Positions 53,726 through 62,542 of a DNA stretch of 64,000 nucleotides are shown here, piece after piece (positions within the stretch are counted from its first letter, which is position 1; each line of letters opens with the position of its first letter). Origin of the DNA: Streptomyces sp. AW19M42 (GTDB lineage: Bacteria; Actinomycetota; Actinomycetes; Streptomycetales; Streptomycetaceae); NCBI GenBank assembly GCA_000470535.1, contig CBRG010000137.1:26894-90893 (forward strand), read 5' to 3'. The notes beneath the pieces are model-generated. The model worked only from the letters and a program-made list of their open reading frames with translations, did not search any database and was not told where the DNA came from. Position numbers and translations under genes: made by a program.

Positions 53726-54376
53726 TCACGTCGGGTGGAACCCGCCACGGGCGTGCGGCACGTCGTCGACCTGATGCGGACCAGGGCCTGCCTGTCCCTC
53801 GGAGTGAACATCCAGTCCGTCCTGGTCATGCCCAGCGTCATGCTCTACGTGGGCCGGGGACAGTCCGGCCACGTACGCCTCGAACCAGTTGCCGGGCACC
53901 AGGTGTCCGGCCATGGACCAGGCGAGCATGCGGTGCAGCCCGTCCAGATGGATCAGTCCCTCGCGGACCGTCAGTGACTCGTAGTCACGCCCCCGCACGG
54001 CCCGGGTGGTCAGGAACAGGGCGAGGCGATCAGCTGTGCCCTGACGGTCGAGTTTGGACGCGCACAACGGATTGGTGCGCGTGTACGAGCTGCCGAGCGA
54101 GGTGAGCCGGTCCACCGCCTCGGCCACGGTCAGGCCGGTCCTGGGGATGAGTTCCACCTCTCCGCCCTCGCCCAGGTGCCAGGGCAGCACCACGTCCCGG
54201 ATCTCCGGCCCTTCCAGCAGGACCCGGTGCCAACGGCCATGCTGCTCCAGCTCGGCGTCACGGATGTGCCACTCGGCCTCGTCATTCGAATTGGCCTGGT
54301 CGGACGCGTCGAAGGGATGCTCCTTCTCGAAGAGCTCCATGATGGCCTCGAACCGCACTGACTCCAGAACTCTCAT
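53726..54376 (-). CDS. uncharacterised protein with ParB-like DGLHR motif
   Basis: 216-residue soluble protein of a Streptomyces-restricted family (possibly DUF6309). Notable segments are VVLPWHLGEGGEVELIPRTG (62-81) and GLIHLDGLHRMLAW (140-153). The latter resembles the DGxHRxxA signature of ParB/sulfiredoxin-fold domains, where it binds nucleotide or phosphate. The start at 54376 has GGAGAGG upstream; longer frames have poor composition. The C-terminal 45 residues (from about 171) are polar and may be a degraded extension. It is divergent from a vWA gene over a shared region with a palindromic site, so the two are probably co-regulated. Confidence 0.7.
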   Translation of the reverse strand: MRVLESVRFEAIMELFEKEHPFDASDQANSNDEAEWHIRDAELEQHGRWHRVLLEGPEIRDVVLPWHLGEGGEVELIPRTGLTVAEAVDRLTSLGSSYTRTNPLCASKLDRQGTADRLALFLTTRAVRGRDYESLTVREGLIHLDGLHRMLAWSMAGHLVPGNWFEAYVAGLSPAHVEHDAGHDQDGLDVHSEGQAGPGPHQVDDVPHARGGFHPT

Positions 54377-54539
54377 CCGCTGCGCCTCTCCGCCCTTTCG
54401 TACTCGCTGAAGTGTCTCTCCCCGAAGGGCTCCGGCCACCCGGCTCCCAGGCCACGCGACCGGGCCGCTGCCGGTACCTCGGCTGTTGCCTCGCGGATGC
54501 CGTCGCGTACGGCGTTGTCCTGTCCCCGGTCCAGGTGAG

Positions 54540-54556
54540 TCATGCCCATGGCATGA
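54540..54556. promoter_or_regulatory. 17-bp inverted repeat TCATGCC-CAT-GGCATGA
   Basis: Perfect 7-bp arms with a 3-bp centre in the 334-bp divergent region 54377-54710, almost midway between the ParB-like and vWA genes. Its form fits a dimeric repressor site controlling both promoters. Nothing else is seen in the gap. Confidence 0.5.
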
Positions 54557-54710
54557 AGAGATGGCCACAAGCAGGCGGCTCGGCCGGGTCATCGCTGCGG
54601 GTGCGGCCCCCGGCGGACGCGAGCTGGTGATCGGACGTCCAACTCCGTTGTCAGTGCCTCCCCATAGAGTTCAGGTATCACTCGGGGAGCTTCGGAGAAG
54701 GAGCAGAAAC

Positions 54711-55769
54711 GTGTCCACCAACAGGATTCAGCACAAGGTGAATCACGTCGCGCTGGTCGTGGACTGTTCGGGTTCCATGCGCCCGCACCAAGGCCAGCTC
54801 ATTCGCGTCGTGGACGAGTTCGTGGCCGGCCTGAAGGCCGAATCGGACAGCCTCGGCCATGAGACCCGGATCAGTCTCTATTCCTTCGATCACAGGGTGG
54901 AGAACCTGGTCTGGGACATGGACGTGAAGCATCTGCCGTCCATGCGTGGTCTGTACAGGGTCAACAACGGCGCTACGGCCCTCATTCAGGCTTCCTTGAA
55001 GTCCCTGGACGATCTGGGCCATATCTGGGAGGAATACGGCGAGCACAGCTTCCTGCAGATCGTGGTGACGGACGGCGAGGAGAACGCCTCCGGCGGCGAC
55101 CGGCGGCACGACGGCGACATGGCCGTCCTGGGCCCCTGGCTCGACAGGATCACGGCGAAGATGGGCGGACTCCCGGGCCACTGGACGTCCGCGATCCTGG
55201 TGCCGAACTCGCTGGCGAAGCGCACCGCACAGAACTACGGGTTCCCGGCGGGGAACATCGCCATCTGGGACGCGGACTCCCAGGAGGGTGTCGAGGAGGC
55301 GATCGGCACCGTGCGCGCCGCCGCCACCAGCTTCCTGCGTGGCCGCGAGCAGGGCGTGCGCGGCACAAAGAATCTGTTCGCCGTGGGGCAGGACGTATCC
55401 GTTGACGAGGTACGGGCGAATCTCGAACCGATACCCGCCGACAAATACCGGATCCTGAAGGTCGACAAGGAGATCGAGATCCGGCCCTTCGTCGATTCAC
55501 ATCCGGGTGTGACGTACGAACGCGGCTCGTGTTACTACCAATTGGGAACCCGGGTTCAGGTTCAGCCCGACAAGGAAGTCATCGTGGTCGAGAAGGACAC
55601 CGACCGCGCCTATACGGGGGACGCGGCGCGCAGCCTTCTCTTCGGTACGGGTATCCACGGGACGGTCTCGGTGAAGGCGGGGAACAATCCCAAGCTGGAG
55701 GTCTATGTGCAGAGCCGCTCCGTGAACAGAAAGCTCAAGCCGAAGACGCGTCTGCTCATCATGCTCTGA
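54711..55769 (+). CDS. von Willebrand factor A domain protein
   Basis: 352 residues. The N-terminal vWA domain (about 10-205) has a complete MIDAS: DCSGSM (Asp18, Ser20, Ser22), a Thr in NNGATALIQA, and VVTDGEENASGG. A C-terminal beta-rich domain (about 225-352) begins KNLFAVGQDVSVDEVRANL and ends with a basic strand (VNRKLKPKTRLLIML). There is no signal peptide or membrane segment, so it is cytoplasmic. GTG 54711 follows AAGGAG. Metal-dependent protein binding is expected; the C-terminal domain is not recognised. Confidence 0.85.
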   Translation: MSTNRIQHKVNHVALVVDCSGSMRPHQGQLIRVVDEFVAGLKAESDSLGHETRISLYSFDHRVENLVWDMDVKHLPSMRGLYRVNNGATALIQASLKSLDDLGHIWEEYGEHSFLQIVVTDGEENASGGDRRHDGDMAVLGPWLDRITAKMGGLPGHWTSAILVPNSLAKRTAQNYGFPAGNIAIWDADSQEGVEEAIGTVRAAATSFLRGREQGVRGTKNLFAVGQDVSVDEVRANLEPIPADKYRILKVDKEIEIRPFVDSHPGVTYERGSCYYQLGTRVQVQPDKEVIVVEKDTDRAYTGDAARSLLFGTGIHGTVSVKAGNNPKLEVYVQSRSVNRKLKPKTRLLIML

Positions 55770-56031
55770 AAGGGGATATGGCTCGTGCAGCTCAAGGGGC
55801 CGTCCGCTCCTGACTCCACCCCGGCCGCCGTCCCACCCGTCCAGGCGGCGGCCCGGCTTACCCGCAACCGCCGCGCGCGCCCTCTCCGCCCTCACCCATA
55901 CCTGCGGCATGGCCGCCGTCCTCGCCCGGCTGCCGCACAACCGCCCCCGCCGCGCCGACCTCGACGCCACCCTCGACGCGCTGCACCAGCGTTGGACGGC
56001 ACGGGCTGCGTGGCGCGGGGGAGACGCGAAC
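55770..56031. other. intergenic region with a possible gene remnant
   Basis: 262 bp after the vWA gene. On the plus strand AARALSALTHTCGMAAVLAR and RRADLDATLDALHQRW are readable with good codon bias (about 55865-56000) but without a start or a family match. It could be a fragment of a lost gene. Confidence 0.35.
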
Positions 56032-56829
56032 TCACCGGGTGGGTGGCACGTCCGGGCCCTGTTGCTGGTTGATGTGGGCCGTGAGCAGGTGGGCGTCGAG
56101 CAGGGACGCGTCTGCCGTGCGGTCCGCGCGGGCGTACCCGGCCAGCATGCGCTTGGTCAGCACCAGGGCCTCGGGCGAGCGGCGGATCAGCGGTCTCGTC
56201 CAGGCGGCGACGACCTCGTCCAGCCCGTCGAGCGGGGCGGTTCTGTGGAGGAGGCCGATCCGGTGTGCGGTGGCCGCGTCGAAGGGCTCGCAGGTGAGCA
56301 TGAGTTCGCGGATCCTGGCGGCGCCGGCCTCGGATACCAGGCGGCCCATCGCGCCTCCCCACGCGGGTGGGATTCCGATCCCGACCTCCGGCATCCGGAA
56401 GCGGCAGGTGTCCGCGCCCGCGCGGAGGTCGCAGAACGAGGCGAGCGCGAGTCCGGCGCCGACGACCCGGCCGTGCAGTCGGGCGATCGTGACGGCGTGG
56501 GTGGTCTCCAGCGCCTGGCACAGCCGGTGGGCCTTGTCCGCGATGCGCCGCAGTTCGGCACCGGTCGGATCCACGGCGAGCGCCGCCTGGTACTCGTTGC
56601 GGTCGGCGCCCAGGCAGAAGTCCGTGCCCAGGGAGGACAGGGTCAGGATGCGGACGTCCGGGCGTTCGTGGAGCTCGTTGAGCAGGAGCAGCAGATCGTC
56701 GAGGACGGCGATGCCCAGGACGTCGTCCTGGTCCCAGGGATTGAGCCGGACATGGAGTACGGGGCCGTCCTGCTCGACGTGTATCGCCTTGCGGGAGTGT
56801 CTGGGGAGGGTACGGGTCGGTTCGGTCAT
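56032..56829 (-). CDS. enoyl-CoA hydratase/isomerase family protein
   Basis: 265-residue crotonase-fold protein. Oxyanion-hole regions are SSLGTDFCLGADRNEY and HGRVVGAGLALASFCDLRAG; RFRMPEVGIGIPPAWGG follows. The second catalytic Glu is retained in MPEVGIG. Its ATG overlaps the stop of the P450 upstream (ATGA), tying it to the conservon P450s. The substrate may be an acyl-CoA or a P450 product (inference). Confidence 0.88.
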   Translation of the reverse strand: MTEPTRTLPRHSRKAIHVEQDGPVLHVRLNPWDQDDVLGIAVLDDLLLLLNELHERPDVRILTLSSLGTDFCLGADRNEYQAALAVDPTGAELRRIADKAHRLCQALETTHAVTIARLHGRVVGAGLALASFCDLRAGADTCRFRMPEVGIGIPPAWGGAMGRLVSEAGAARIRELMLTCEPFDAATAHRIGLLHRTAPLDGLDEVVAAWTRPLIRRSPEALVLTKRMLAGYARADRTADASLLDAHLLTAHINQQQGPDVPPTR

Positions 56830-58073
56830 GCGAGGGCGACATCCAAGTTCAGCAGGCGCCGGAACGCCACCCGGGGCGCCATCGAGGGGCGGCGTACGAG
56901 GGTGAGGCGGGGGAGGCGCCGAATGAGTTTACGGAGGAGTATCTGGGCTTCAAGCCGGGCCAGCGGGGCACCGAGGCAGTAGTGGATGCCTCCGCTGAAG
57001 GCGAGGTGAGCCGGTTTGCGCAGCGGGTCGAACAGGTCGGGTTCGCCGTGCCTGGCCGGGTCGCGGTGGGCCGCCCCCACCATGAGGTGGACCATCTCGT
57101 CCCTGCGTATGTCCATTCCGCTCAGGACGCAGTCCTCGGCGGCGACCCTGCTGATGACGTGGGTGGGCGGGTCGTAGCGGAGTGTCTCCTCCACGAACGC
57201 GGGTACCAGGTCGGGGTCGGCGGCGACCTGGTACCAGCGTTCCGGGCGTTCGACGAGCAGGAGCGCCATGGTCGTCAGGAGTTGCGAGGTGGTCTCCAGG
57301 GCGGCTAGCAGGACGAACAGGACCAGGAAGTAGACCGCCTCGTTCGCCTTGTCGCGGTCGGCTTCCAGCGAGTCCCACGTCTGTATCCAGCGGGACACGG
57401 GGTCCTCGCCGGGGTGGGCGCGGCGGTCGCTCACCAGGGCCATGAAGTAGGTACGCAGTTCTGCCGTCGCCGCGTCGGACGCGGCCAGCTGACTCGCCGA
57501 GGGCAGCAGTTCCTGGGTGAAGACCTGATCGTGGGTCAGCTCCCGCAGCCGGGGCCAGTCCGCGGCGGGCAGGCCGAGCCAGTCGCCTATGGTCGCGACC
57601 GGCAGTTCCTCGCCCACCAGGGCGGCGAAGTCCGCCTCCCCGTCGCGAAGCCGTTCCGCCAGGGTGTCGAGCAGCCGGTCCGTCGTCGCGTCCACCGTCC
57701 TGCTGATCCGCTCCACGGTGGACCTGTCAAACGTGCCGGCCGCCCTGCGCACCCTCGTGTGGTCCGGGGGATTGAGCGCTGCCAGGGTGTTGCTCATCTC
57801 CTGTGAGGAGGAAGCGTTCCAGCGCGTACCCGGACCCTGTCTGTCCCGCCACCGCTTGTCGGGCTCCAGCCAGTCACGGCTGCGAAGCACCTGGTCGCAG
57901 ACGTCGAAGCCCGTGACGACGGACCCGCCCCAGGGTGCGGGTATGACTTCACCCCGCGACAGCAACTCCTGGTATATGGGGAAGGGATCGGCCTGCCCTC
58001 CTGCCGTCCGTAGACGGGAGAAAAGCGAGGCTGACGCCCTGCGATCGTGTACCGGAGTGGTGACAACACTCAT
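56826..58073 (-). CDS. cytochrome P450 downstream of the conservon
   Basis: 415 residues. I-helix ALETTS (Glu260-Thr261-Thr262), K-helix ExxR in EETLR (295-299), heme loop FSGGIHYCLG with Cys366. A catalytically complete P450, unlike the adjacent cvnE. GGAAAGG precedes the ATG. A 94-bp gap separates it from cvnE and contains a near-perfect palindrome, so it may have its own promoter. Second P450s are found at several Streptomyces conservons. Confidence 0.92.
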   Translation of the reverse strand: MSVVTTPVHDRRASASLFSRLRTAGGQADPFPIYQELLSRGEVIPAPWGGSVVTGFDVCDQVLRSRDWLEPDKRWRDRQGPGTRWNASSSQEMSNTLAALNPPDHTRVRRAAGTFDRSTVERISRTVDATTDRLLDTLAERLRDGEADFAALVGEELPVATIGDWLGLPAADWPRLRELTHDQVFTQELLPSASQLAASDAATAELRTYFMALVSDRRAHPGEDPVSRWIQTWDSLEADRDKANEAVYFLVLFVLLAALETTSQLLTTMALLLVERPERWYQVAADPDLVPAFVEETLRYDPPTHVISRVAAEDCVLSGMDIRRDEMVHLMVGAAHRDPARHGEPDLFDPLRKPAHLAFSGGIHYCLGAPLARLEAQILLRKLIRRLPRLTLVRRPSMAPRVAFRRLLNLDVALA

Positions 58074-58157
58074 GAAGACTGTTTCCTTTCCGAGAACCAG
58101 CCGCCATGCATACCCGCAAGATCGTTGAAATATCCAATAACACAGAGAACTCAGGAG

Positions 58158-58171
58158 GTAACTTAAGTCAC
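58158..58171. promoter_or_regulatory. near-palindrome GTAACTTAAGTCAC
   Basis: 14-bp inverted repeat (one mismatched pair) overlapping the cvnE stop codon, in an unusually AT-rich stretch (58090-58170), 85 bp upstream of the second P450 start. Candidate operator/promoter for the P450-crotonase pair. Confidence 0.4.
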
Positions 58172-59553
58172 TCCCCTCTCGTCCATGCCAGGAAGCGGCT
58201 GAAGAGTCCCCCCCTCTGCTGCGACGCCGCGGCGCTCGACGGTCCGGACGCTCCTGCGGAGGAACGCTGTTCGGGGGTGGCGGACTGCTGAGAAGCCTGG
58301 CCGGGCGGGCGCGGACGGTCCTGCTCCGCGACCGACGGCACCGTCCTCGGGGTGAAGCGGACCGGGAGGGTCACCAGCGAGCGGCTCCACGGAGTGGGCG
58401 CCCAGGCAAGGGTCTTGAACGGCACGCGCATCTCGATGTCGGGCAGCCGGTTGAGGAGGGTCTCCACTCCGGTGACCGCGATCATGAACGCCGGGTCCTT
58501 GGCCGGGCACGCGTGCGGGCCGGCTCCGAAGGCCAAGTGCGCCTTGGCGCTGAGCTGCTGACGGTGTTCGGTCAGCTTGGGATCGGTGTTGGCCGCGGCG
58601 AAGGAGACCAGGACCGGGTCGTTGGCCCGGAGCACCCTGCCGCCCAGCTCGACGTCATGGACCGGGTAGTGGGCCGCGTAGTTGGCGATCGGCGCGTAGT
58701 CCCACAGGGTCTGGGCCACGGCGTCCTCGACCGGAAGCCCGGTCTGCCACTCCTCGCCGAGGTACAGCGCGCTGCTGGTCGCGATGGCGGCGGTCAGCGG
58801 CGCGGTGCCGCCGGACAGCAGGGTCACGAGCTGGTGCAGCACCTCCTCGTCGCTGAGCTGGGCGGAGTGCTCCATCAGACGCGTCGTCAGGTCCGCTGCG
58901 GGGCGGCGTCGCTTGAGGGCGATCAGCTCGGAGAGCGCCCCGCCGAGCACCTCGTCGGCGCCGGGTGTCCCCTCGAAGATCCCGCTGATCCCGGCGATCA
59001 CGCGGTCACCGATCTCGGGCGGGCAGCCGAACAGGTTGCTGAAGACCAGCAGCGGCAGCGGCTGGGCGTACTCGGCCATCAGCTCGGCCTGGCCGCGCGG
59101 CTCCGCGCTGAAGCGGCTGATCAGGTAGTCGGCGGACTGCTGCGTCTGCCGCACGAGCTGGAGCTCGTTGACGGTGGCGAGGCTGTCCGTGACCGCCTGG
59201 CGCAGCCGGGCGTGTGCGGCGCCGTCGCTGAACAAGGCGTTGGGGCGGTAGCTCATCATCGGCAGCGACGGGCTGTCGGCCGGGACGCGCCCCTCGTTCA
59301 GCGCGTTCCAGCGACGGGAGTCGCGGACGAACGACGCGGGGTTCTGCAGGACGTACAGGGCGGCGTCGTAGCTGGTGACCAGCTCGACCTGGACATCCGG
59401 AGCGATGTCCACGGGGGCGCTCAGGCCGAACGTACGCAGGTGCGCGTAGTGGCCGTCGGGGTCGGCGCCGAACGCGGGTCCGTACATCTGGACGTTCCCG
59501 TGCGCGGGGCATCCGGGAGGGGGTATCTCGTTCGGGTCGTGCGGCTGCTGCAT
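58168..59553 (-). CDS. cvnE: CvnE, conservon cytochrome P450 lacking ExxR
   Basis: 461-residue P450 of the CYP157-like conservon group. The heme loop FGAGPHACPA keeps the ligand Cys349. However, the K-helix reads DAVAQTLW (277-284) with neither Glu nor Arg of the ExxR motif, and the I-helix region SGGTAPLTAA lacks the usual acid-Thr pair. Some CYP157 proteins are known to lack ExxR. A Pro/Ser/Gln-rich tail of about 70 residues ends in GGLFSRFLAWTRGE, a possible amphipathic anchor. It lies 10 bp after cvnD. Confidence 0.88.
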   Translation of the reverse strand: MQQPHDPNEIPPPGCPAHGNVQMYGPAFGADPDGHYAHLRTFGLSAPVDIAPDVQVELVTSYDAALYVLQNPASFVRDSRRWNALNEGRVPADSPSLPMMSYRPNALFSDGAAHARLRQAVTDSLATVNELQLVRQTQQSADYLISRFSAEPRGQAELMAEYAQPLPLLVFSNLFGCPPEIGDRVIAGISGIFEGTPGADEVLGGALSELIALKRRRPAADLTTRLMEHSAQLSDEEVLHQLVTLLSGGTAPLTAAIATSSALYLGEEWQTGLPVEDAVAQTLWDYAPIANYAAHYPVHDVELGGRVLRANDPVLVSFAAANTDPKLTEHRQQLSAKAHLAFGAGPHACPAKDPAFMIAVTGVETLLNRLPDIEMRVPFKTLAWAPTPWSRSLVTLPVRFTPRTVPSVAEQDRPRPPGQASQQSATPEQRSSAGASGPSSAAASQQRGGLFSRFLAWTRGE

Positions 59554-59563
59554 TCCTGCGCTC

Positions 59564-60124
59564 CTAGCCGAGTAGGGACATGAGGTGTTTGACGAGGGTG
59601 ATGAGCGCCTGGGCCGAGGAGTTCTGGTCGCGCACATTGCACTTCACCACGGGGGTGTCGGCCGCCAGGTTCAGCGCTTCGCGGACCTCGTCGAGCGGGT
59701 AGTCCGTGGTGCCCTCGAAGTGGTTGACCCCGATGGCGTACGTCAGGCCGAAGCTCTCGACCAGGTCCAGGACGGCAAAGGACTCGTGCAGCCGCTCCGG
59801 GTCGACGAGGACCATCGCACCCAGCGCCCCCCGCGACAGCTCCTCCCACATCTCCTTGAAGCGCTCCTGGCCGGGCGTTCCGAAGAGATAGAGGACGAGC
59901 GTGTCACTGAGGGTGAGGCGACCGAAGTCCATGGCCACGGTGGTCGTCGTCTTGTTGGGCGTGCCCGACAGGTCGTCGAACCCCTCGCTGGCCTCGGTGA
60001 TCTCCTCCTCGGTCCGCAGCGGCTCGATCTCGGAGAGGCTTCCGATACAAGTGGTCTTCCCGACCCCGAAGTGCCCCACTACGAGGATCTTCACCGCATT
60101 GGATACGTCTGGATCCAGGTGCAC
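59564..60124 (-). CDS. cvnD: CvnD, small Ras-like GTPase of the conservon
   Basis: 186 residues. G1 loop VGHFGVGKTT (Lys23 region), switch Thr in NKTTTTVAMDFG, G3-like LFGTPGQERF and NHF in place of the canonical NKxD. CvnD proteins cycle nucleotide at the membrane with CvnB as partner. The ATG at 60124 lies 3 bp after the cvnC stop. Confidence 0.93.
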   Translation of the reverse strand: MHLDPDVSNAVKILVVGHFGVGKTTCIGSLSEIEPLRTEEEITEASEGFDDLSGTPNKTTTTVAMDFGRLTLSDTLVLYLFGTPGQERFKEMWEELSRGALGAMVLVDPERLHESFAVLDLVESFGLTYAIGVNHFEGTTDYPLDEVREALNLAADTPVVKCNVRDQNSSAQALITLVKHLMSLLG

Positions 60125-60127
60125 GCG

Positions 60128-60520
60128 TTACGCTCCGAATCGATTCTTCAGGCCTTCGAGCACGGCGCTGACCAGTTCTCTGTCGACACGTTCGGCGCGC
60201 GGTATGGGTCTCCTCACGAGGATGAGGCTGTCCTCCTCCAACTGCGCCAGCAGGATGCGCACTATGCCCAGCGGCAGATGGGTGTGGCCGGCCACTTCGG
60301 CGACGGAGAGAAAGCCGTCGGCCACCAGGTCCATGACCTGACCGGCCTCGGGGGAGAGGGTGCGCGCCGCGGCCGATGTGTCCTGTGCCGCCATGACGAG
60401 GGTGGTGTGTTCGTACTCGTGGTCCGGCGGCAGGGCCCGTCCGTTCGTGATCACGAAGAGTGGGACTAACGGGGACGTCAGTTCCAGGTCCAGATCCTGC
60501 TCGGGCACGTCATCAGGCAT
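60128..60520 (-). CDS. cvnC: CvnC, DUF742 protein
   Basis: 130 residues. TNGRALPPDHEYEHTTLVMA and LSVAEVAGHTHLPLGIVRILLAQL (winged-helix-like) then EDSLILVRRP are DUF742 landmarks. It overlaps the cvnB 3' end by 8 bp. It probably connects the roadblock protein with the GTPase. Confidence 0.93.
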   Translation of the reverse strand: MPDDVPEQDLDLELTSPLVPLFVITNGRALPPDHEYEHTTLVMAAQDTSAAARTLSPEAGQVMDLVADGFLSVAEVAGHTHLPLGIVRILLAQLEEDSLILVRRPIPRAERVDRELVSAVLEGLKNRFGA

Positions 60521-61358
60521 GGCCTGCCCCCTCCCCCCGTGCGGTCGGTGCGGTCAGTCTGGGCACCACCTCGTGCAGGCGGGTGGTGAACTCCTCGATG
60601 TCGCAGTCGTGCTCGGCGGCGGCGGCCAGGAAGGCACCGGCCCCGGCCGCCATCAGGAAGATCCAGCCGTGCTGGAACTCGATGACCGTCTGACGCCATT
60701 CGGCGCCCTCCAGGACCCCCGCGAACTGGGAGGTGACCCGGCTGTAGGCGTGAATACCCGTCATGGCGGCGGAGATCGTGTCCGCCAGGTCCCGGTTCAT
60801 TCCGCTGGTCGCCCCGCGGGGCAGCCCGTCGGAACCGAGCAGTACGGCGTGCCGGGCGCCGCGCACCTCGGTGATCACCCGGTCGAGATCGGCGAGCACG
60901 AATCCGGAGTCACCGGAGCCGGCGCGCCGGGCCGGGCCGGTGTTGCGCGTACCGGCGTCGTCCTCGGCGTTCACCCTCGGGGGCGAGGTGAGGTTGTTGC
61001 CCAGCCGGGCGACCAGGCGGTGCATGCGGAAGGAGATCTGCTGCATGTCGACATCGGGCGCCGCGGCGGCGGCCAGATAGGCACCCTGCCCCGCTCCGAT
61101 CAGGAAGCTCCACCCGTGGGAGAACTCGATGATCGTCTGGTTCCACTGCCGGTTCTCCTCCGGCCCGGCGAAGTGGGCCGTGGCCCGGCTGAGCGACTGC
61201 ATCCCGGCCATGGCGGCGGAGATGGTGCGCACCTCCTTCTCGGCCAGGCCCTCCGTGGCCCCACGAGGAAGGCCGTCCGCGGACAGCAGGACCGCGTGCC
61301 GTGCCCGGGGCACGTTGTGCACGATGTCCTCAAGCATCCACGACAGGTCTGCGCTCAT
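60513..61358 (-). CDS. cvnB: CvnB, tandem double-roadblock/LC7 protein
   Basis: 281 residues made of two homologous roadblock domains (about 1-125 and 150-275) joined by a polar linker. Matching landmarks are RARHAVLLSADGLPRGATEG against RGARHAVLLGSDGLPRGATS, TIIEFSHGWSFLI against TVIEFQHGWIFLM, and GAYLAAAAAPDVD against GAFLAAAAEHDCD. Typical CvnB is a single domain of about 140 residues. Roadblock proteins act as dimers on small GTPases, so this is a covalent pseudo-dimer. Overlaps cvnA by ATGA. Confidence 0.92.
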   Translation of the reverse strand: MSADLSWMLEDIVHNVPRARHAVLLSADGLPRGATEGLAEKEVRTISAAMAGMQSLSRATAHFAGPEENRQWNQTIIEFSHGWSFLIGAGQGAYLAAAAAPDVDMQQISFRMHRLVARLGNNLTSPPRVNAEDDAGTRNTGPARRAGSGDSGFVLADLDRVITEVRGARHAVLLGSDGLPRGATSGMNRDLADTISAAMTGIHAYSRVTSQFAGVLEGAEWRQTVIEFQHGWIFLMAAGAGAFLAAAAEHDCDIEEFTTRLHEVVPRLTAPTARGEGAGHA

Positions 61359-62542
61359 GCGTCTTCAGACCCTTCCGGTGACGTGACATCGAGGTTGCGG
61401 CCCGAGAGGGTGCCGCGCTGGAAAGCGCCCAGACCGCGTCCGGCGGGGCGGCCGGTCTCCTCAGGAGCCCGGGACGCCGGCCAGCCGGCGTCGGGGTCGG
61501 GCACGCTCGCGATGGGCGCCTGGCGCGATCCGCGCTTCGGCAGGCCGTGCGTCGTGCGCGTGGACCCGTTCTGCGCCCGCGGCTCGCTGCGCAGGATGCT
61601 GCTGACGGGGGCCTCCTGAGGGGCCGGCGGTGTCTCCTCCATGGTCCACAGCTCCTCGGGCAGCAGGACGACGGCCCTCACGCCGCCGTACCGGGAGACT
61701 CCGGTGACATCCACCTTGAAGCCGTACTGACGCGCGATCAGGCCGACTACGGGGAAGCCGAACTTCGGCTGGTTCCCGAGCTGCGACAGACGGGGGACGA
61801 TGTCGCCGGAGAGCAGTTCGGTCGCCCGCGACCGGTCCTCGTCGTTCATGCTGACACCCGCGTCGTCGATGACGATGCACAGGTTGTTCTGGATCCGCTG
61901 GAACGTCACCTCGATGGGCGCGTCCTGCTGGGAGAAGCTGGCAGCGTTGTCAAGGAGTTCGGCGACGGCCAGGGCGACGGGCGCCACCGCGGACGCCTTC
62001 AGTGCCAGACCGGTCTGCTGCATGATGGCGATCCGGTGGAAGTTGCGGATCTGCCCCTGGGCACTGCGCACGACGTCGTAGACGCTGGCGGGCCGGTTGC
62101 GGCGGCCGAGCGGCGCACCGCACATGACCGCGATGCCCTGCGCCTTGCGCGCCATCTGCGCGTTGGCGTGGTTGACTTCCAGCAGGTCGCTGAGTACCGC
62201 GTGACCGCCGTACTTCCGCTGCACGCCGTCCAGCAGTGCCGTCTGCTCCGCCGCGAGACTCTGCAGGAAGCTGGCGGCACCCTTGAGGACCGCCTTGGTG
62301 TTCTCCTCGGCAGCCTCCTTGGCGTCCTGGAGAGTGCCTTCCTGCTCGCTCCTGAACCGGTGCAACTCGGCCCGGGAGACGTGGAGGTGGTTGTCCGATA
62401 TATGGAGCTGGCGCCTCAGCTCGTCCTCGTTCTGCTTCTTCTTCGCCCCAAGGGCTCTATTGCGGGCGGCGAGCGCGACGGCCGCGACAACGGCTATCGC
62501 CGCCACCGCAACCAAGCACCACACGAGTGCGTCTTGAATCAT
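61355..62542 (-). CDS. cvnA: CvnA, membrane histidine-kinase-like ATPase
   Basis: 395 residues. One N-terminal membrane helix (about 5-28), a coiled coil (29-95), a dimerisation region, and a HATPase with AELLDNAASFS (N-box), IDDAGVSMN and a G-box-like GFPVVGLIARQYG. No extracytoplasmic sensor domain and no clear HisKA His box, as in other conservon kinases. The C-terminus (about 290-395) is disordered and Pro/Arg-rich. The ATG at 62542 follows GGGAAAGG. Head of the operon. Confidence 0.9.
   Translation of the reverse strand: MIQDALVWCLVAVAAIAVVAAVALAARNRALGAKKKQNEDELRRQLHISDNHLHVSRAELHRFRSEQEGTLQDAKEAAEENTKAVLKGAASFLQSLAAEQTALLDGVQRKYGGHAVLSDLLEVNHANAQMARKAQGIAVMCGAPLGRRNRPASVYDVVRSAQGQIRNFHRIAIMQQTGLALKASAVAPVALAVAELLDNAASFSQQDAPIEVTFQRIQNNLCIVIDDAGVSMNDEDRSRATELLSGDIVPRLSQLGNQPKFGFPVVGLIARQYGFKVDVTGVSRYGGVRAVVLLPEELWTMEETPPAPQEAPVSSILRSEPRAQNGSTRTTHGLPKRGSRQAPIASVPDPDAGWPASRAPEETGRPAGRGLGAFQRGTLSGRNLDVTSPEGSEDA

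Noticed and set aside
55785..56072. Short plus-strand gene after the vWA gene
   Set aside because: Coding-like patches occur in two different frames with no convincing start and no recognised family; at most a remnant.
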